From NCBI GenBank assembly GCA_958477465.1, contig CAUEFX010000011.1:1-64000 (forward strand): a stretch of 64,000 bases of DNA. Reading direction: 5' to 3'. Shown in pieces: positions 45,720 through 56,000 of this stretch; the stretch's first letter is position 1; each line of letters begins with the position of its first letter. The notes beneath the pieces were generated by a model. The model saw nothing but the letters and a program-made list of their open reading frames with translations. It searched no databases and was not told the DNA's origin. The translations under genes and the position numbers were made by a program. The stretch comes from an uncultured Bacteroides sp. (GTDB taxonomy: Bacteria; Bacteroidota; Bacteroidia; Bacteroidales; Bacteroidaceae).

Positions 45720-47009
45720 ATGGTATATTTAAATAGAGTTTTTGACGTGCAACTTAAAGCGCATCTTAAAGCAATGGGGGCCGTGCTCATTGAAGGTCCA
45801 AAATGGTGCGGCAAGACTACTACAGCCAAGCAGTTGGCAAACAGTGTTATAAGTTTGCAAGATACAGATCATCGCGAAGAATATCTGGCAACAGCTATTA
45901 CCAAGCCGTCATTCTTGCTTGAAGGCAATGTGCCTCGCTTGATAGACGAATGGCAAGAAGCCCCAATGCTATGGGATGCAGTGCGTACAAAGGTGGACGA
46001 GCGAGGCTTGCCAGGACAATTCATATTGACAGGCTCAAATGCAGTAGACGACAATAAAATCCACCATAGCGGAACAGGACGTATTTCTCGAATGGAGATG
46101 TTGCCTATGAGCCTATGGGAATATGGAGAGTCTAATGGCAGCGTATCATTGATGGAGATGTTTGACAATCCTCAGCAAGAAGTGTTTGCCACTTCAGAAC
46201 TGAGCATAGAAGAACTTATTTTTTCTGCGTGTAGAGGAGGTTGGCCAGCTACATTGAATTTAAGCGATGACAAAGCAAAACTGTTTGTCGCTAAAGAATA
46301 TGTAAAGTCTGTATATAAAAATGACATATCTCGCATTGATGGAGTGAAGAGAAATCAGAAATTGGCGCATATGATTATGAAATCATATGCACGCAACATC
46401 TCTACATTGGCAAAAACCACCTCAATCTTAGCTGATGTTACAGCTGCTGATGATGTGGAATGTACCCGACCTACGCTTGAAAGCTATATAGAGGCACTTG
46501 AAAAATTGTTCGTCATTCAAGACATAGAGGCTTGGTGTCCGTCTATAAGGAGTAAGGCAACTATTCAAAGTAGGCCCAAACGTGCCTTCTGCGATCCTTC
46601 TGTTGCAGTTGCATCACTCAACTTGTCACCTGAAGTCTTGATGACTCAATTAAAGACATTCGGTTTTATTTTCGAACAAATGTGCGCACGCGATCTTAGG
46701 GTGTATTCTGCATCTCACGACAGCCGTTTGTCTTATTATCGTGACCGTTATGGATTGGAAGCCGACTTGGTGCTTCATCTTGATGATGGACGTTATGCGT
46801 TGATAGAGTGTAAGTTGGGCAGTTGTGAAATCGAAGAAGGAGCCAAACACCTTTTGGAGATTAAGCGGCTCATTCAGGAACATAACAAAACCGAGAAGCA
46901 GGTTCCACTGCGTGAACCCGATTTGATGATTGTCATGACGGGTGGAGAAATGGCTTATACACGCCCTGATGGTGTCAAAATTATACCGCTTGCTTGCTTA
47001 AAAGATTAG
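45720..47009 (+). CDS. AAA ATPase with C-terminal DUF4143
   Basis: About 429 aa from the ATG at 45720; a GTG at 45714 would add two residues. The Walker A motif is GPKWCGKTTT (about residues 26-35), the Walker B is VPRLIDEWQ near residue 81, and sensor ILTGSNA lies near 108. The C-terminal DUF4143 region has a PD-(D/E)XK-like core (YYRDRYGLEADLVLHLDDGRYALIECKLG: Glu and Asp, then E-x-K). This is a widespread, scattered family of unknown role. It sits inside a segment (about 45234-47191) that looks inserted next to the AraC gene. It has no co-directional partner. Confidence 0.85.
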   Translation: MVYLNRVFDVQLKAHLKAMGAVLIEGPKWCGKTTTAKQLANSVISLQDTDHREEYLATAITKPSFLLEGNVPRLIDEWQEAPMLWDAVRTKVDERGLPGQFILTGSNAVDDNKIHHSGTGRISRMEMLPMSLWEYGESNGSVSLMEMFDNPQQEVFATSELSIEELIFSACRGGWPATLNLSDDKAKLFVAKEYVKSVYKNDISRIDGVKRNQKLAHMIMKSYARNISTLAKTTSILADVTAADDVECTRPTLESYIEALEKLFVIQDIEAWCPSIRSKATIQSRPKRAFCDPSVAVASLNLSPEVLMTQLKTFGFIFEQMCARDLRVYSASHDSRLSYYRDRYGLEADLVLHLDDGRYALIECKLGSCEIEEGAKHLLEIKRLIQEHNKTEKQVPLREPDLMIVMTGGEMAYTRPDGVKIIPLACLKD

Positions 47010-47190
47010 AACAGGTCATGTATGATATAAGTGAGGATAAGGACTATCATTATACGTTCTAACTTTTGGTATACCTTGTAGTACAAAAATAAAATCTGAG
47101 TCACCCCCATCGCTGTATCAGAAATAAATATCTTGTCGGTTATTAAGCAGAAAAAATTGCATAAGCAGAACGAAAGGGATTTACCGAAGT

Positions 47191-47263
47191 CATCAAAAAA
47201 GGCTGTTGAAAGTCAAAATGATTGTTAACTGTCTCTTCCCCTGCTGTTTTTTTGCATAAAAAG
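47191..47263 (+). repeat. Copy C: diverged version of the hairpin after the AraC fragment
   Basis: CATCAAAAAAGGCTG followed by GTCAAAATGATTGTTAACTG resembles the sequence just after copy B (52763-52830), with roughly a dozen differences in 73 bp. In copy B it directly follows the AraC stop. Here it lies 1.97 kb after the AraC stop, beyond the ATPase gene. Confidence 0.65.
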
Positions 47264-47298
47264 AAGAAGGTGCGAAATTTGACACACCTTCTTCTTTT
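47259..47298. terminator. Bidirectional terminator between the ATPase and minus-strand susD
   Basis: AAAAGAAGAAGGTG (47259-47272) pairs perfectly with CACCTTCTTCTTTT (47285-47298) over a 12-nt loop. It contains the TTTGACACACC sequence seen in the nested repeats. It separates convergent genes. The rest of 47010-47328 holds only copy C. Confidence 0.75.
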
Positions 47299-47328
47299 CA
47301 CTCTATATAAACTTATAATGGATATCGA

Positions 47329-49281
47329 TTAATATCCAGGATTCTGTTCCACTTTCTTTTCTTCAGGAGTCAACGCATGACCGTGCTTTTGGATAGCATC
47401 CAGGTAGGTTTGCGGGATAGGACGCAAATTATGACGTTCCTGAATATTGGGTGCGGCATCCGGATTAAATGCTTTGGCGCGTTCGACCAAAGTCAACGTT
47501 CTTGATAAATCTTGCCAACGATGAAATTCACCACAAAGTTCCCGAGAACGTTCGTTCAGCAACAGACACATCATGCGGTCATAATCCGTACTATACCCCA
47601 ACTTACTGATAATAGCCTCATCTTCGGCCGGCAAGTTGTGAAAATCTGTAATCTTCAAGTCTGTGGCGGATTTAATGTTTCTGTCGATGTTATTGGACTC
47701 ATAATAGGAATTCTCCGCAAAATAGGAATTCACACCGTTGTCCTTATATCCCAATGCTTTATCATTGTAAGCAGCGCCACCATCGCAATATGCAGAACGG
47801 TCTTCTCCGGCTTTATAAGCAGCACGTACACGAAGATCGTTGATATAGCCTAAAGCATCAGAATACTTGCCTTGACGAATCAGCACTTCTGCTGCAATCA
47901 AATAGGTTTCACCCAAACGGGCAAGAATACCGTCACGAAAACCGACACGACTATCTCTCGATTCACGTGAACCGTCAATATACTTATTCAACGTACAATA
48001 ACGATTAGTATAATCATATAATGCTTCATCATCTTTTCCATTGCGGTCTTTCGGGTAAGCTACAAACACTGTCGGAATTATTTTCTCCGTCTTGTCATAA
48101 CTTACTTGATTGTTAAGCTGTACAGCATCAAAACGGGTGTCACCGGGACGATTAATTACATACATGATACCTAAATCACCGTGTGTGTATCCGGAACCTT
48201 TTTGCGGGTTGTTCACCGCATATTTTGTTTTAAAACTTTTCCAGAAACGAGAGTCATTGACCATATCATACACATTGTACATATAATAAGTGGTTCTGAG
48301 ACGTTGATACTCACGTTCACCGGCAATATCACGTTGCATTTGCGGTAAATCTTTGTATACGGAAACATAATAGAGATGACACTGGTTTCCATTAGCTCCT
48401 TCCGTTGCTTTATCAGAAGAAAACTGAGCGGCCAGAATTATTTCATCTAATAGCTCGTTTGCACCGTTTGGTTCGGTATAATTCCACAAATCTGCGTAAT
48501 TGGGAGCTAAATTATGATGAGATATAACCTCTTGCGCCAAACGTAGTGCTTCTTTCAAATCAGCCTCTTTCGTCGCGTTGTTCCAATCATCATTAATCTC
48601 ACTGGTACGCAGTAAGTATGCTTTGGCAAGAAAATGCGCAGCTGCATCTTTCGTCATCTTTCCTGTCATGAGAGCTGTTTCGGGCAGATATTTATAAGCG
48701 TTCTTCAAGTCACTGATTACCTGTTGCAATGTTTCTTCGGCAGTAGCGCGAGAAAATTCACGTTCCGGAGTCTCGCTCGGAGTAAGCTTCAAAGGAACTC
48801 CACCATACTGAGATACCAATTTTAGATAATTGAACCCACGCAGGAAATAAGCTTCTCCCATATAAGTATTCTTATTGCTTTCTTTGTAATTATCCGGAGT
48901 AACCTTACTCAATAGCAGATTGGCATTGTTGATGCCGATATACATGCCATCCCAGACTTCATACATATTGGTAGAGTTGCCGACAATCGATGACTGGAAG
49001 TTTCCATCATAATTATTCCAAGAAGCATTAGAACCGTCTCCGCCTACACGAAACTCATCCGTACCATAGTTAGTAGTGGCACATGCCCACTCTTTTGCAA
49101 AATGGAAACGTAAATTGTAGTAAAGGCTGATTTCCAAACGGTCGATACCTTCTTGAGTATCGAAGAAATCTGTATTCTGCTGAGTAGTCAACTCTTCATC
49201 CAGAAAATCACTGCAAGAAGTCATAGGACCCACTAAAGTCAAGGCTAACAAGCCAAATGTTATTTTTTTATGTAGTTTCAT
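47329..49281 (-). CDS. SusD-like outer-membrane lipoprotein
   Basis: 650 aa from the ATG at 49281 (MKLHKKITFGLLALTLVG); a longer frame to 49347 overlaps the susC 3' end and lacks a signal start. The lipobox is MTSCSDF (Cys near residue 23). It has the SusD/RagB helical fold with YFLRGFNYLKLVSQYGGVPL near residue 145 and the C-terminal RSRELCGEFHRWQDLSRT and NLRPIPQTYLDAIQ. It would bind a glycan on top of its SusC partner, encoded 23 nt upstream. No enzyme gene accompanies this pair on the same strand, so the substrate is unknown. Confidence 0.9.
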   Translation of the reverse strand: MKLHKKITFGLLALTLVGPMTSCSDFLDEELTTQQNTDFFDTQEGIDRLEISLYYNLRFHFAKEWACATTNYGTDEFRVGGDGSNASWNNYDGNFQSSIVGNSTNMYEVWDGMYIGINNANLLLSKVTPDNYKESNKNTYMGEAYFLRGFNYLKLVSQYGGVPLKLTPSETPEREFSRATAEETLQQVISDLKNAYKYLPETALMTGKMTKDAAAHFLAKAYLLRTSEINDDWNNATKEADLKEALRLAQEVISHHNLAPNYADLWNYTEPNGANELLDEIILAAQFSSDKATEGANGNQCHLYYVSVYKDLPQMQRDIAGEREYQRLRTTYYMYNVYDMVNDSRFWKSFKTKYAVNNPQKGSGYTHGDLGIMYVINRPGDTRFDAVQLNNQVSYDKTEKIIPTVFVAYPKDRNGKDDEALYDYTNRYCTLNKYIDGSRESRDSRVGFRDGILARLGETYLIAAEVLIRQGKYSDALGYINDLRVRAAYKAGEDRSAYCDGGAAYNDKALGYKDNGVNSYFAENSYYESNNIDRNIKSATDLKITDFHNLPAEDEAIISKLGYSTDYDRMMCLLLNERSRELCGEFHRWQDLSRTLTLVERAKAFNPDAAPNIQERHNLRPIPQTYLDAIQKHGHALTPEEKKVEQNPGY

Positions 49282-49304
49282 AATTGTAATACTTTTAATG
49301 ACAT

Positions 49305-52300
49305 TTAAAATCCAACATTCAAACCAATCGTGAATCCACGATTCCAAGTAGAAGTAAATGCTTGCGAAGCATCCAATTCCAAGAAATCAATATTAGAGAA
49401 AATTCGTCCCGGGTTTTTGGCCTGTACAAAAACTTTCAAATTTGAAAAATTCCACTTCTTGATGAGTGTCCGCGGGAAAGTGTACCCCAAAGATATGTTA
49501 CGTACTTTTAGGAATGAACCGTTCTTATAACCTACAATACGATAGTAAGGGTCTCCACCGCCAATATTGTAAATAGGTTTCTGATATTCTGCATTCTTAT
49601 TGTTTTCGTTATAATAATTTATCTTACGTTGCATATAACGTCCACCCTGCCATTCGCCACCGGTGTCTACCATATAATCGAATCGTCCGTACATCATAAC
49701 AGAGAGGTCGAAGTTCTTGAAAGTAAACGTATTCGTCATGCCAAAAGTCCAACGTGGACGAGTATGCCCAATGATTACACGGTCATCATTCGGGTCAATC
49801 TTATAGTCACCATTTTGGTCAACCGGACGTACCATACCTGCTTGGAAAGAGTGTCCTTTGGCGTTGAACTTAGACATTTCGGCTGCGTCTTCTTCTTTCC
49901 AGAGTCCGCCACACTCGTAGCCGTAAATTACCCCCAATGCTTGTCCTATAAACCAATTATTATTTATATCGTCCTCTTTACCATTAGCCAATTCATCAAT
50001 CTTATCTTTCTGCCATGCTACATTGATATTGGTAGACCATTCAAAATCACGTGTTTTGACATTAACGGTATTCAATGTTATATCCACACCGATATTGGAT
50101 GTTTTACCTACATTGGCATACGTATTAGTATAACCATTCAATGAAGGAATTGTCATTGCCATCAACAAATCGGTAGTACGTGAAGTATAGAAATCAAGAA
50201 CTCCCGAAATTCGTCCGTTTAATATCGAATAGTCTAGGCCGATGTTATACTGCATGGTCTTCTCCCAAGACAAATTTTTGTTGGCCATTGCCACAGCTCC
50301 ATCTTTAATCAATGGTTCCGAAGCGGCATAACCGGGAGCAAGCGTAGAACCGAACGGATAATAGAGTGAAACAATAGCACCCTTCGTCTGATAAGGATCG
50401 ATAGCCGAATTACCGGTAACACCAACACCCAAACGGAATTTCAACTGGTTCAGCCAAGAAACATCTTTCAGGAATTCTTCCTGATCAAGACGCCAGCCCA
50501 AGGCTGCACTGGGGAAGAAAGCCCATTTATTGCCTTCTGCAAGCTGTGAAGCACCATCCCAGCGACCGGAAACAGTCAATAAGTACTTATTATTATAGTC
50601 ATAGTTCACACGGAACATATAAGAAAGGAGTTGTTTCTCAATCAGTCCGCTATTCCAGTCATCCAGTAAAGGGACATTTTCTTTTGATAACGCATTCCAT
50701 TTCGCACTTTCCAAAGGAATGCCTTCTGCCGCCATGGAGGATTTTTCGTAGTGGTATCCTGTAGCACTCTGCAATAAAGTAACTCCCACTGAATGTTTTC
50801 CAAATTCTTTGTTATAGAAAATCAAGTTATCCAACGTCCAGGAAAAGTCAGACTGGTTGGATAAGGAAGTACGATTCTTACCCTCACTGCTGATTGACTC
50901 TTCATTACGGAATGTTCCGTTTCTATAATAACGGAAATCCGGTCCGAAATTAAAACGATATTTAAGACCTTTTAAAGGAACGTAAATTTCACCTAAGTCC
51001 AATTGAGCATACATATTACCGATAGCACGGAGCATACGGCGTTCATTCTGACTGTTGTTCCATTCGTTCATTACATTCTTTACTTTATCATCACCACCGG
51101 GATATTCAATACGGTTGCCATCCTCATCATAAGGTGAAGCATAAGGGAACAAGCTGGTAGATGCTGCATATAAGTTGGAAGGCATGCCTTTAATTAACTG
51201 GCCGACAGAACTTGCAGATGAACCGTATTGCTGTTCACTAAACGTACCATTAATATTCAGTCCTAAATTAAACCATTTAGTAGGCTTCAAATCCAAATTC
51301 AATTTTGTGGTATAACGAGTATAAGATTGCCCTTTTACCGTACCCTCATTATCCAAATAGCCGATAGATGCATAACCATTTATTTCGTCTGTACCGCCAC
51401 TGGCACTCAATGTGTGCTCATGGGTAATTCCGGTCTGCGTAACCATATCACACCAATCCGTATTAGGTACGCGAGAACCGTCCCAACCTCCACCTGCCCA
51501 ACCTTTTTCAATGTTCTTCCAAGCCGTAGGGTCTGTCGCACCTAAAAAGATTTCATAATCATTCTCTTTAGTAGGTTGGTCTCCTCGGGGATATTTAGAA
51601 GGATTGAGATAGTAATAAGACCAACGACGCCAATCGATATACTCTGCAGAGTTCATCATTTCGGAATAGTCCTGCAAGTTTTCGATAGTGACCGTACCGG
51701 AGTAGTTTAAAGTCCTCTTACCATCCTTACCTGATTTGGTAGTAACCTGAATAACGCCATTGGCACCACGAGAACCATAGATTGCCGTAGCAGAGGCGTC
51801 TTTCAATACATCAATAGATTCAATGTCCTGTGGATTCAAAGTTTCAATACCGCTATTGGACATCAATGGAATACCATCCACTACATACAGCGGAGTATTG
51901 CTGGCGCTCAAGGAACGCACACCACGTACGTTAATCGTTCCTACTTCGCCTGGGCGTTCATTGCTAACAATGTCCACACCGGCTGCTTTGCCCTGCATCG
52001 CTTCAAAGGCGTTGGCTACCGGACGTGAATTCAACTCCTCGGAGCCTATACGAATCATGGCACCGGTAACGTCCGATTTCTTCTGAACACCATAGCCTAC
52101 TACCACTACCTCATCCAGCATTTCGTTGTCTTCTACAAGCATCACCTTAAGATAGGTCTTGTTCTTAACGGAAATTTCCTGAGTCTTGTAGCCGATATAA
52201 CTGAATTGGATAATTCCCACTTCAGGCACACCATTCAGTGTGAATTTACCGTTGATGTCAGTGATAATTCCGTTCGTTGTCCCTTTGACAAGAACACTGG

Positions 52301-52427
52301 CACCGATGGTGGGTTCACCGCTTCCGTCTACTACAAGTCCTGTGATTGTTTTGTTTTGCGCAAATGCGCATAAGGTTACTGTAAAGGTAAAGAGCACAAA
52401 CAGCACCTGACGCTTGAGCATACTCAT
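49305..52427 (-). CDS. SusC-like TonB-dependent transporter
   Basis: 1040 aa from the ATG at 52427, chosen because a purine-rich ribosome-binding stretch lies just upstream and the signal peptide (LFTFTVTLCAFAQ) follows directly; an ATG at 52460 is also possible. There is no STN domain. A CarboxypepD-regulatory-like domain (KTITGLVVDGSGEPTIGASV) leads into the plug (VVVGYGVQKKSDVTGAM; VVDGIPLMSNSGIETLNPQD; LKDASATAIYGSRGANGVI) and a barrel ending in FTIGLNVGF. It forms a pair with the SusD at 47329-49281 and is divergent from the SusC at 53003. Confidence 0.92.
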   Translation of the reverse strand: MSMLKRQVLFVLFTFTVTLCAFAQNKTITGLVVDGSGEPTIGASVLVKGTTNGIITDINGKFTLNGVPEVGIIQFSYIGYKTQEISVKNKTYLKVMLVEDNEMLDEVVVVGYGVQKKSDVTGAMIRIGSEELNSRPVANAFEAMQGKAAGVDIVSNERPGEVGTINVRGVRSLSASNTPLYVVDGIPLMSNSGIETLNPQDIESIDVLKDASATAIYGSRGANGVIQVTTKSGKDGKRTLNYSGTVTIENLQDYSEMMNSAEYIDWRRWSYYYLNPSKYPRGDQPTKENDYEIFLGATDPTAWKNIEKGWAGGGWDGSRVPNTDWCDMVTQTGITHEHTLSASGGTDEINGYASIGYLDNEGTVKGQSYTRYTTKLNLDLKPTKWFNLGLNINGTFSEQQYGSSASSVGQLIKGMPSNLYAASTSLFPYASPYDEDGNRIEYPGGDDKVKNVMNEWNNSQNERRMLRAIGNMYAQLDLGEIYVPLKGLKYRFNFGPDFRYYRNGTFRNEESISSEGKNRTSLSNQSDFSWTLDNLIFYNKEFGKHSVGVTLLQSATGYHYEKSSMAAEGIPLESAKWNALSKENVPLLDDWNSGLIEKQLLSYMFRVNYDYNNKYLLTVSGRWDGASQLAEGNKWAFFPSAALGWRLDQEEFLKDVSWLNQLKFRLGVGVTGNSAIDPYQTKGAIVSLYYPFGSTLAPGYAASEPLIKDGAVAMANKNLSWEKTMQYNIGLDYSILNGRISGVLDFYTSRTTDLLMAMTIPSLNGYTNTYANVGKTSNIGVDITLNTVNVKTRDFEWSTNINVAWQKDKIDELANGKEDDINNNWFIGQALGVIYGYECGGLWKEEDAAEMSKFNAKGHSFQAGMVRPVDQNGDYKIDPNDDRVIIGHTRPRWTFGMTNTFTFKNFDLSVMMYGRFDYMVDTGGEWQGGRYMQRKINYYNENNKNAEYQKPIYNIGGGDPYYRIVGYKNGSFLKVRNISLGYTFPRTLIKKWNFSNLKVFVQAKNPGRIFSNIDFLELDASQAFTSTWNRGFTIGLNVGF

Positions 52428-52523
52428 AAAATATACTCTTTCTTTCTTCCTGTTTCTCATAGAATAAATCTTGGTTTATAATTAATTTAAAATAGCGTTT
52501 CCGAACACGGTGCCCTACCGCGA

Positions 52524-52531
52524 CAAAAGTA
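52524..52531 (-). promoter_or_regulatory. Promoter of the minus-strand susC/susD pair
   Basis: On the minus strand the sequence is TACTTTTG, matching TAnnTTTG, 96 nt before the chosen start. The -33 element is weak (CTG near 52550). Confidence 0.5.
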
Positions 52532-52677
52532 TCGGTTCTAAAAACATTACAGAATAACTGTTTTGATATTAAATATGCTTTTTTTGCTATAAATGAACAA
52601 AATAGGAGAGAATATCGAATTGCCGGCAGACTAAACAATGATATATACATTCGGAATAAAGGCATCGTTTAACGGTA

Positions 52678-52762
52678 ATTCAAAAGACGTACCGGTTTTA
52701 CTCCGCTGGAATATCGCTCTTTTGGACGCGAAACGGACATCCAGAAGGAAGAAAACGATTAA
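52678..52762 (+). pseudogene. AraC-family regulator fragment (last 27 codons)
   Basis: The frame from 52679 reads FKRRTGFTPLEYRSFGRETD and continues to a TAA at 52760-52762. It matches the C-terminus of the AraC at 44299-45225 with a single residue change (Gly to Glu). Of the five base differences within the frame, three are in silent positions and two fall in the changed codon. Nothing of the gene is present upstream, so it is a remnant. It stands just upstream of, and on the same strand as, the susC at 53003. Confidence 0.85.
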
Positions 52763-52774
52763 ATCAAAAAGGGC
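52678..52774 (+). repeat. Direct repeat, copy B
   Basis: The partner of copy A at 45141-45237, same strand, about 94% identical. Homology stops abruptly at both ends of the pair. Confidence 0.85.
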
Positions 52775-52803
52775 AGTTGAAAATCAAAATGATTATTAAC
52801 TGC
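52773..52803 (+). terminator. Hairpin after the AraC fragment
   Basis: GCAGTTGAAAATCA pairs with TGATTATTAACTGC (two mismatches) around an AAA loop, followed by CTCTTTCCC. It lies 10 nt after the fragment's stop codon and is probably the original AraC transcript end. The remaining part of the 52461-53002 gap holds the two divergent susC promoters. Confidence 0.55.
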
Positions 52804-52911
52804 CTCTTTCCCTGCTATTTCATGACTTAAAAAGCACAGACTCCCTGGAATAAAATCAAAAATGGGAGTGTTTATGCCAAAAGATGTATATCCATAGATT
52901 ATAAGCCCTTT

Positions 52912-52919
52912 TATCTTTG
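52912..52919 (+). promoter_or_regulatory. Promoter of the plus-strand susC/susD locus
   Basis: TATCTTTG is a perfect -7 box, 83 nt before the susC ATG. No good -33 box is seen, in line with activator control. Confidence 0.55.
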
Positions 52920-53002
52920 CAGATGTAAACTCCGTGTTCGATAACAGACATCCTTTGTTGAACTTGAATTTATTTATCAATCAAATTATATATTAATAAT
53001 CT

Positions 53003-56000
53003 ATGAGAATCTTACGCAAAAACCTCAGCTTATTGATGCTTCTGTTAATAAGCTGTCCTCTAAGTGTTTTCGCTCAGAACAAGACGATCTCCGGTACGGT
53101 CCGTGATGCGATGGACGTGGTGATTGGTGCTTCTGTGACTGTGAAAGGCAACAACTCTGTCGGTACGATTACCGATATTGATGGTAATTTTAAACTCTCG
53201 GTACCTGCTTCTGCCAAGGAGTTGCTTGTTTCATTTGTAGGCTATGACAATCAGACTGTCTCAATCGGCAGCAAGACTCATTTTGATATTACATTAAAAG
53301 AGTCCAGTGTGATGTTGGACGAAGTCGTGGCAATCGGTTATGCGAAAGTAAAACGTAGAGATCTTACGGGGGCCACCTCTTCTGTTTCAGCGGGAGAATT
53401 GGCAGCTGTGCCTGCAATGACTGCGGCACAGGCATTACAAGGTAAGGCGGCCGGTGTTAATATTGTTACGGCAGGCGGTGCGCCGGGTGCAAAGGTTGAA
53501 GTTACAGTGCGTGGTGGGACATCTATTACACAAAGTACTAAACCGCTCTATATCGTTGATGGCTTTGAGATGGAAGATGCACTTACGAATATTGACGTTA
53601 ACGATATTGAAAGTATTGACATTCTGAAAGATGCTTCTTCTACGGCAATCTATGGAGCGCGTGGTTCTAACGGCATTATTTTGATCACGACCAAATCGGG
53701 TAAAAAAGGTAAGACTCAGGTAACCTATAATACTTACTTCTCATTTGACAAGCTTTCCAAAAAACTGGATGTGATGTCTAATGCCGAAGAGTTCGTGAAA
53801 TATCAGTATGAGTTGGCTGCACTTCAGGGAGGATTGGCTAACTACAGCAATGTTTTCGATAATAGTTTAGGGGTAGATACTCCCGATTTCTATACAGGTG
53901 CTTATAGCCGTATCAGCGATCGCTATGCCGGAGTTTCTACACTTGATTGGCAAGATGAAGTTTTCGGTGGTTCTGCTTTGACTCAGTCTCATAATGTTAA
54001 TGTTACGGCCGGTACAGAGAAAACTCAGGTGATGTTGAGCTATAACTTCAACGGACAGGATGGGTTATTGGTCAATCACGGTATGAAGAAAAGCTCTTTT
54101 CGCGCTAAAGTAAATTCTGAACTCTATAAAGGTGTCCGTGTAGATGTAAATACGATGTTCTCCAATAATTCGGTTGATGGCGGTGGCACTTATTCCGGTA
54201 TGAAGAATGTGCTGCTCCAGCCGATTATCGGTGGAACACTCTTTACTCAGGATGAATTGCTGCATACACAGACTTATCCGGATTTCTCTGCTTTGGATGC
54301 CAGTTTCGATACAGCCAATCCGCTTGTGCAAAATGAGGCTTCCACTTCCAGAAAACGTTCCCGTATTTATACCGTTAATGCTGGTCTCGAAATAGACATT
54401 CTGAAATATTTCACTTGGCGTACAGCCGGTAGTTATACCTGGACAAATTCTAAATCTACTTCATTCGCAGATGAAAATTCCACTTCATACCTGATGGACC
54501 AGAATACAGGCATGAATGGTAGTATTGAAAACAAAGAGTCTTATAAATGGCAAATCACCAACACCTTGAACTACAGTCAGACATTTGCTAAAAAACATAA
54601 GCTGAATGTCTTATTGGGGCAGGAAGTAACTTATTCAGAATCTGAAGGAAATAAAATGGAACTTACCAAATTTCCTTATCCTAACGTCTTTGGGTTGGAT
54701 AAAATTGATAACGCTACCGTAAAATCAAAAAAGGTGACTCACTCGCGTAATGGCATTGTTTCTGCTTTCGCACGTGTAAATTATTCCTTTGATGAGCGTT
54801 ATCTGTTGACTGGTACGGTTCGTGGTGACGGGTCTTCCAGATTTGCAAAAGGTAATAAATGGGGCGTATTTCCATCAGCCTCAGGAGCATGGCGCATTTC
54901 GGAAGAAAGTTTCTGGAAAGATAATAAGGTAGCAGATGTTGTCAATAGTTTTAAATTGCGTGTAGGTTATGGTACGACAGGTAATTGTAACATCAGTGAT
55001 TATATGTATGTTACCTCTTTCAAAGAATCTGATTATCCGATGAATAGCATTGTTGGCTCTCCTGTTTATGTTATAGATGATACTTTGGGAAACAAAAAGT
55101 TGAAATGGGAGACTATGCGTTCTACTAACATTGGTTTGGATTTGTCTCTTTTCAATAGCCGCTTGAATATTACTGCAGAATGGTATAATAATCAGGTCAA
55201 TGATTTGCTGCTGAAGTGTGTGATCCCTTCTTCAACCGGTTATAAGTACCAGTATCAGAATATCGGTAAGATTCGTAATCAGGGTTGGGAATTTTCAATC
55301 AACACCGTAAATGTACAGACAAAGGATTTTCGTTGGACCAGTGATTTAAATCTGGCTTTCAACCGTTCAAAGGTTCTTTCTTTGGAAAATGGAATCGAGA
55401 GCAAAACTTTCTCTGTTGGTAGCAATCGTTCGGGCATGGTGAACTATTATGCAAAAGTAGGTGATGGCTTGGGGGATATGTACGGTTACATTTATGAAGG
55501 TGTTTATACCACGGATGACTTTGTTCAGGGCACAGACGGAAAACTGGCCCTGAAAGAGGGTATTGTCAGACCGGAAAAAGGAACACCGCAACCGGGTGAC
55601 ATCAAGTTTGCAGCGAATGATGTGGATGAAGATGGCAACCCTCAGTTCACCAAAAAAGAGACAAAGATTGGTAATGGTACCCCTGACTGTATCGGAGGAT
55701 TCAATAACACGTTTAATTATCGTGGATTCGACTTGAGTATTTTCATGAAATTTTCTATTGGCAATGATGTCTACAATGCTACAAAACACAGTATGAGTCC
55801 TTATGCTGCTTTCCAGAATGTACCTGTCGAATTCGGTGATCACTATTATCACCTGATCGATCCGCAGACGGGCAAACAAGCCACGACTTTGGAACGTTAC
55901 AAAGAGCTGAACCCGAATGAGTCTTCTGCAACATGGAATTTAGGTAAAACGAATTCCAGTTATATCACTTATCCTTCTTCTTATTATGTGGAAGACGGCT

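Noticed and set aside
45720..47009. Defence system built around the AAA ATPase
   Set aside because: The ATPase stands alone without nuclease, toxin or methylase partners, so a defence role is not supported by context.
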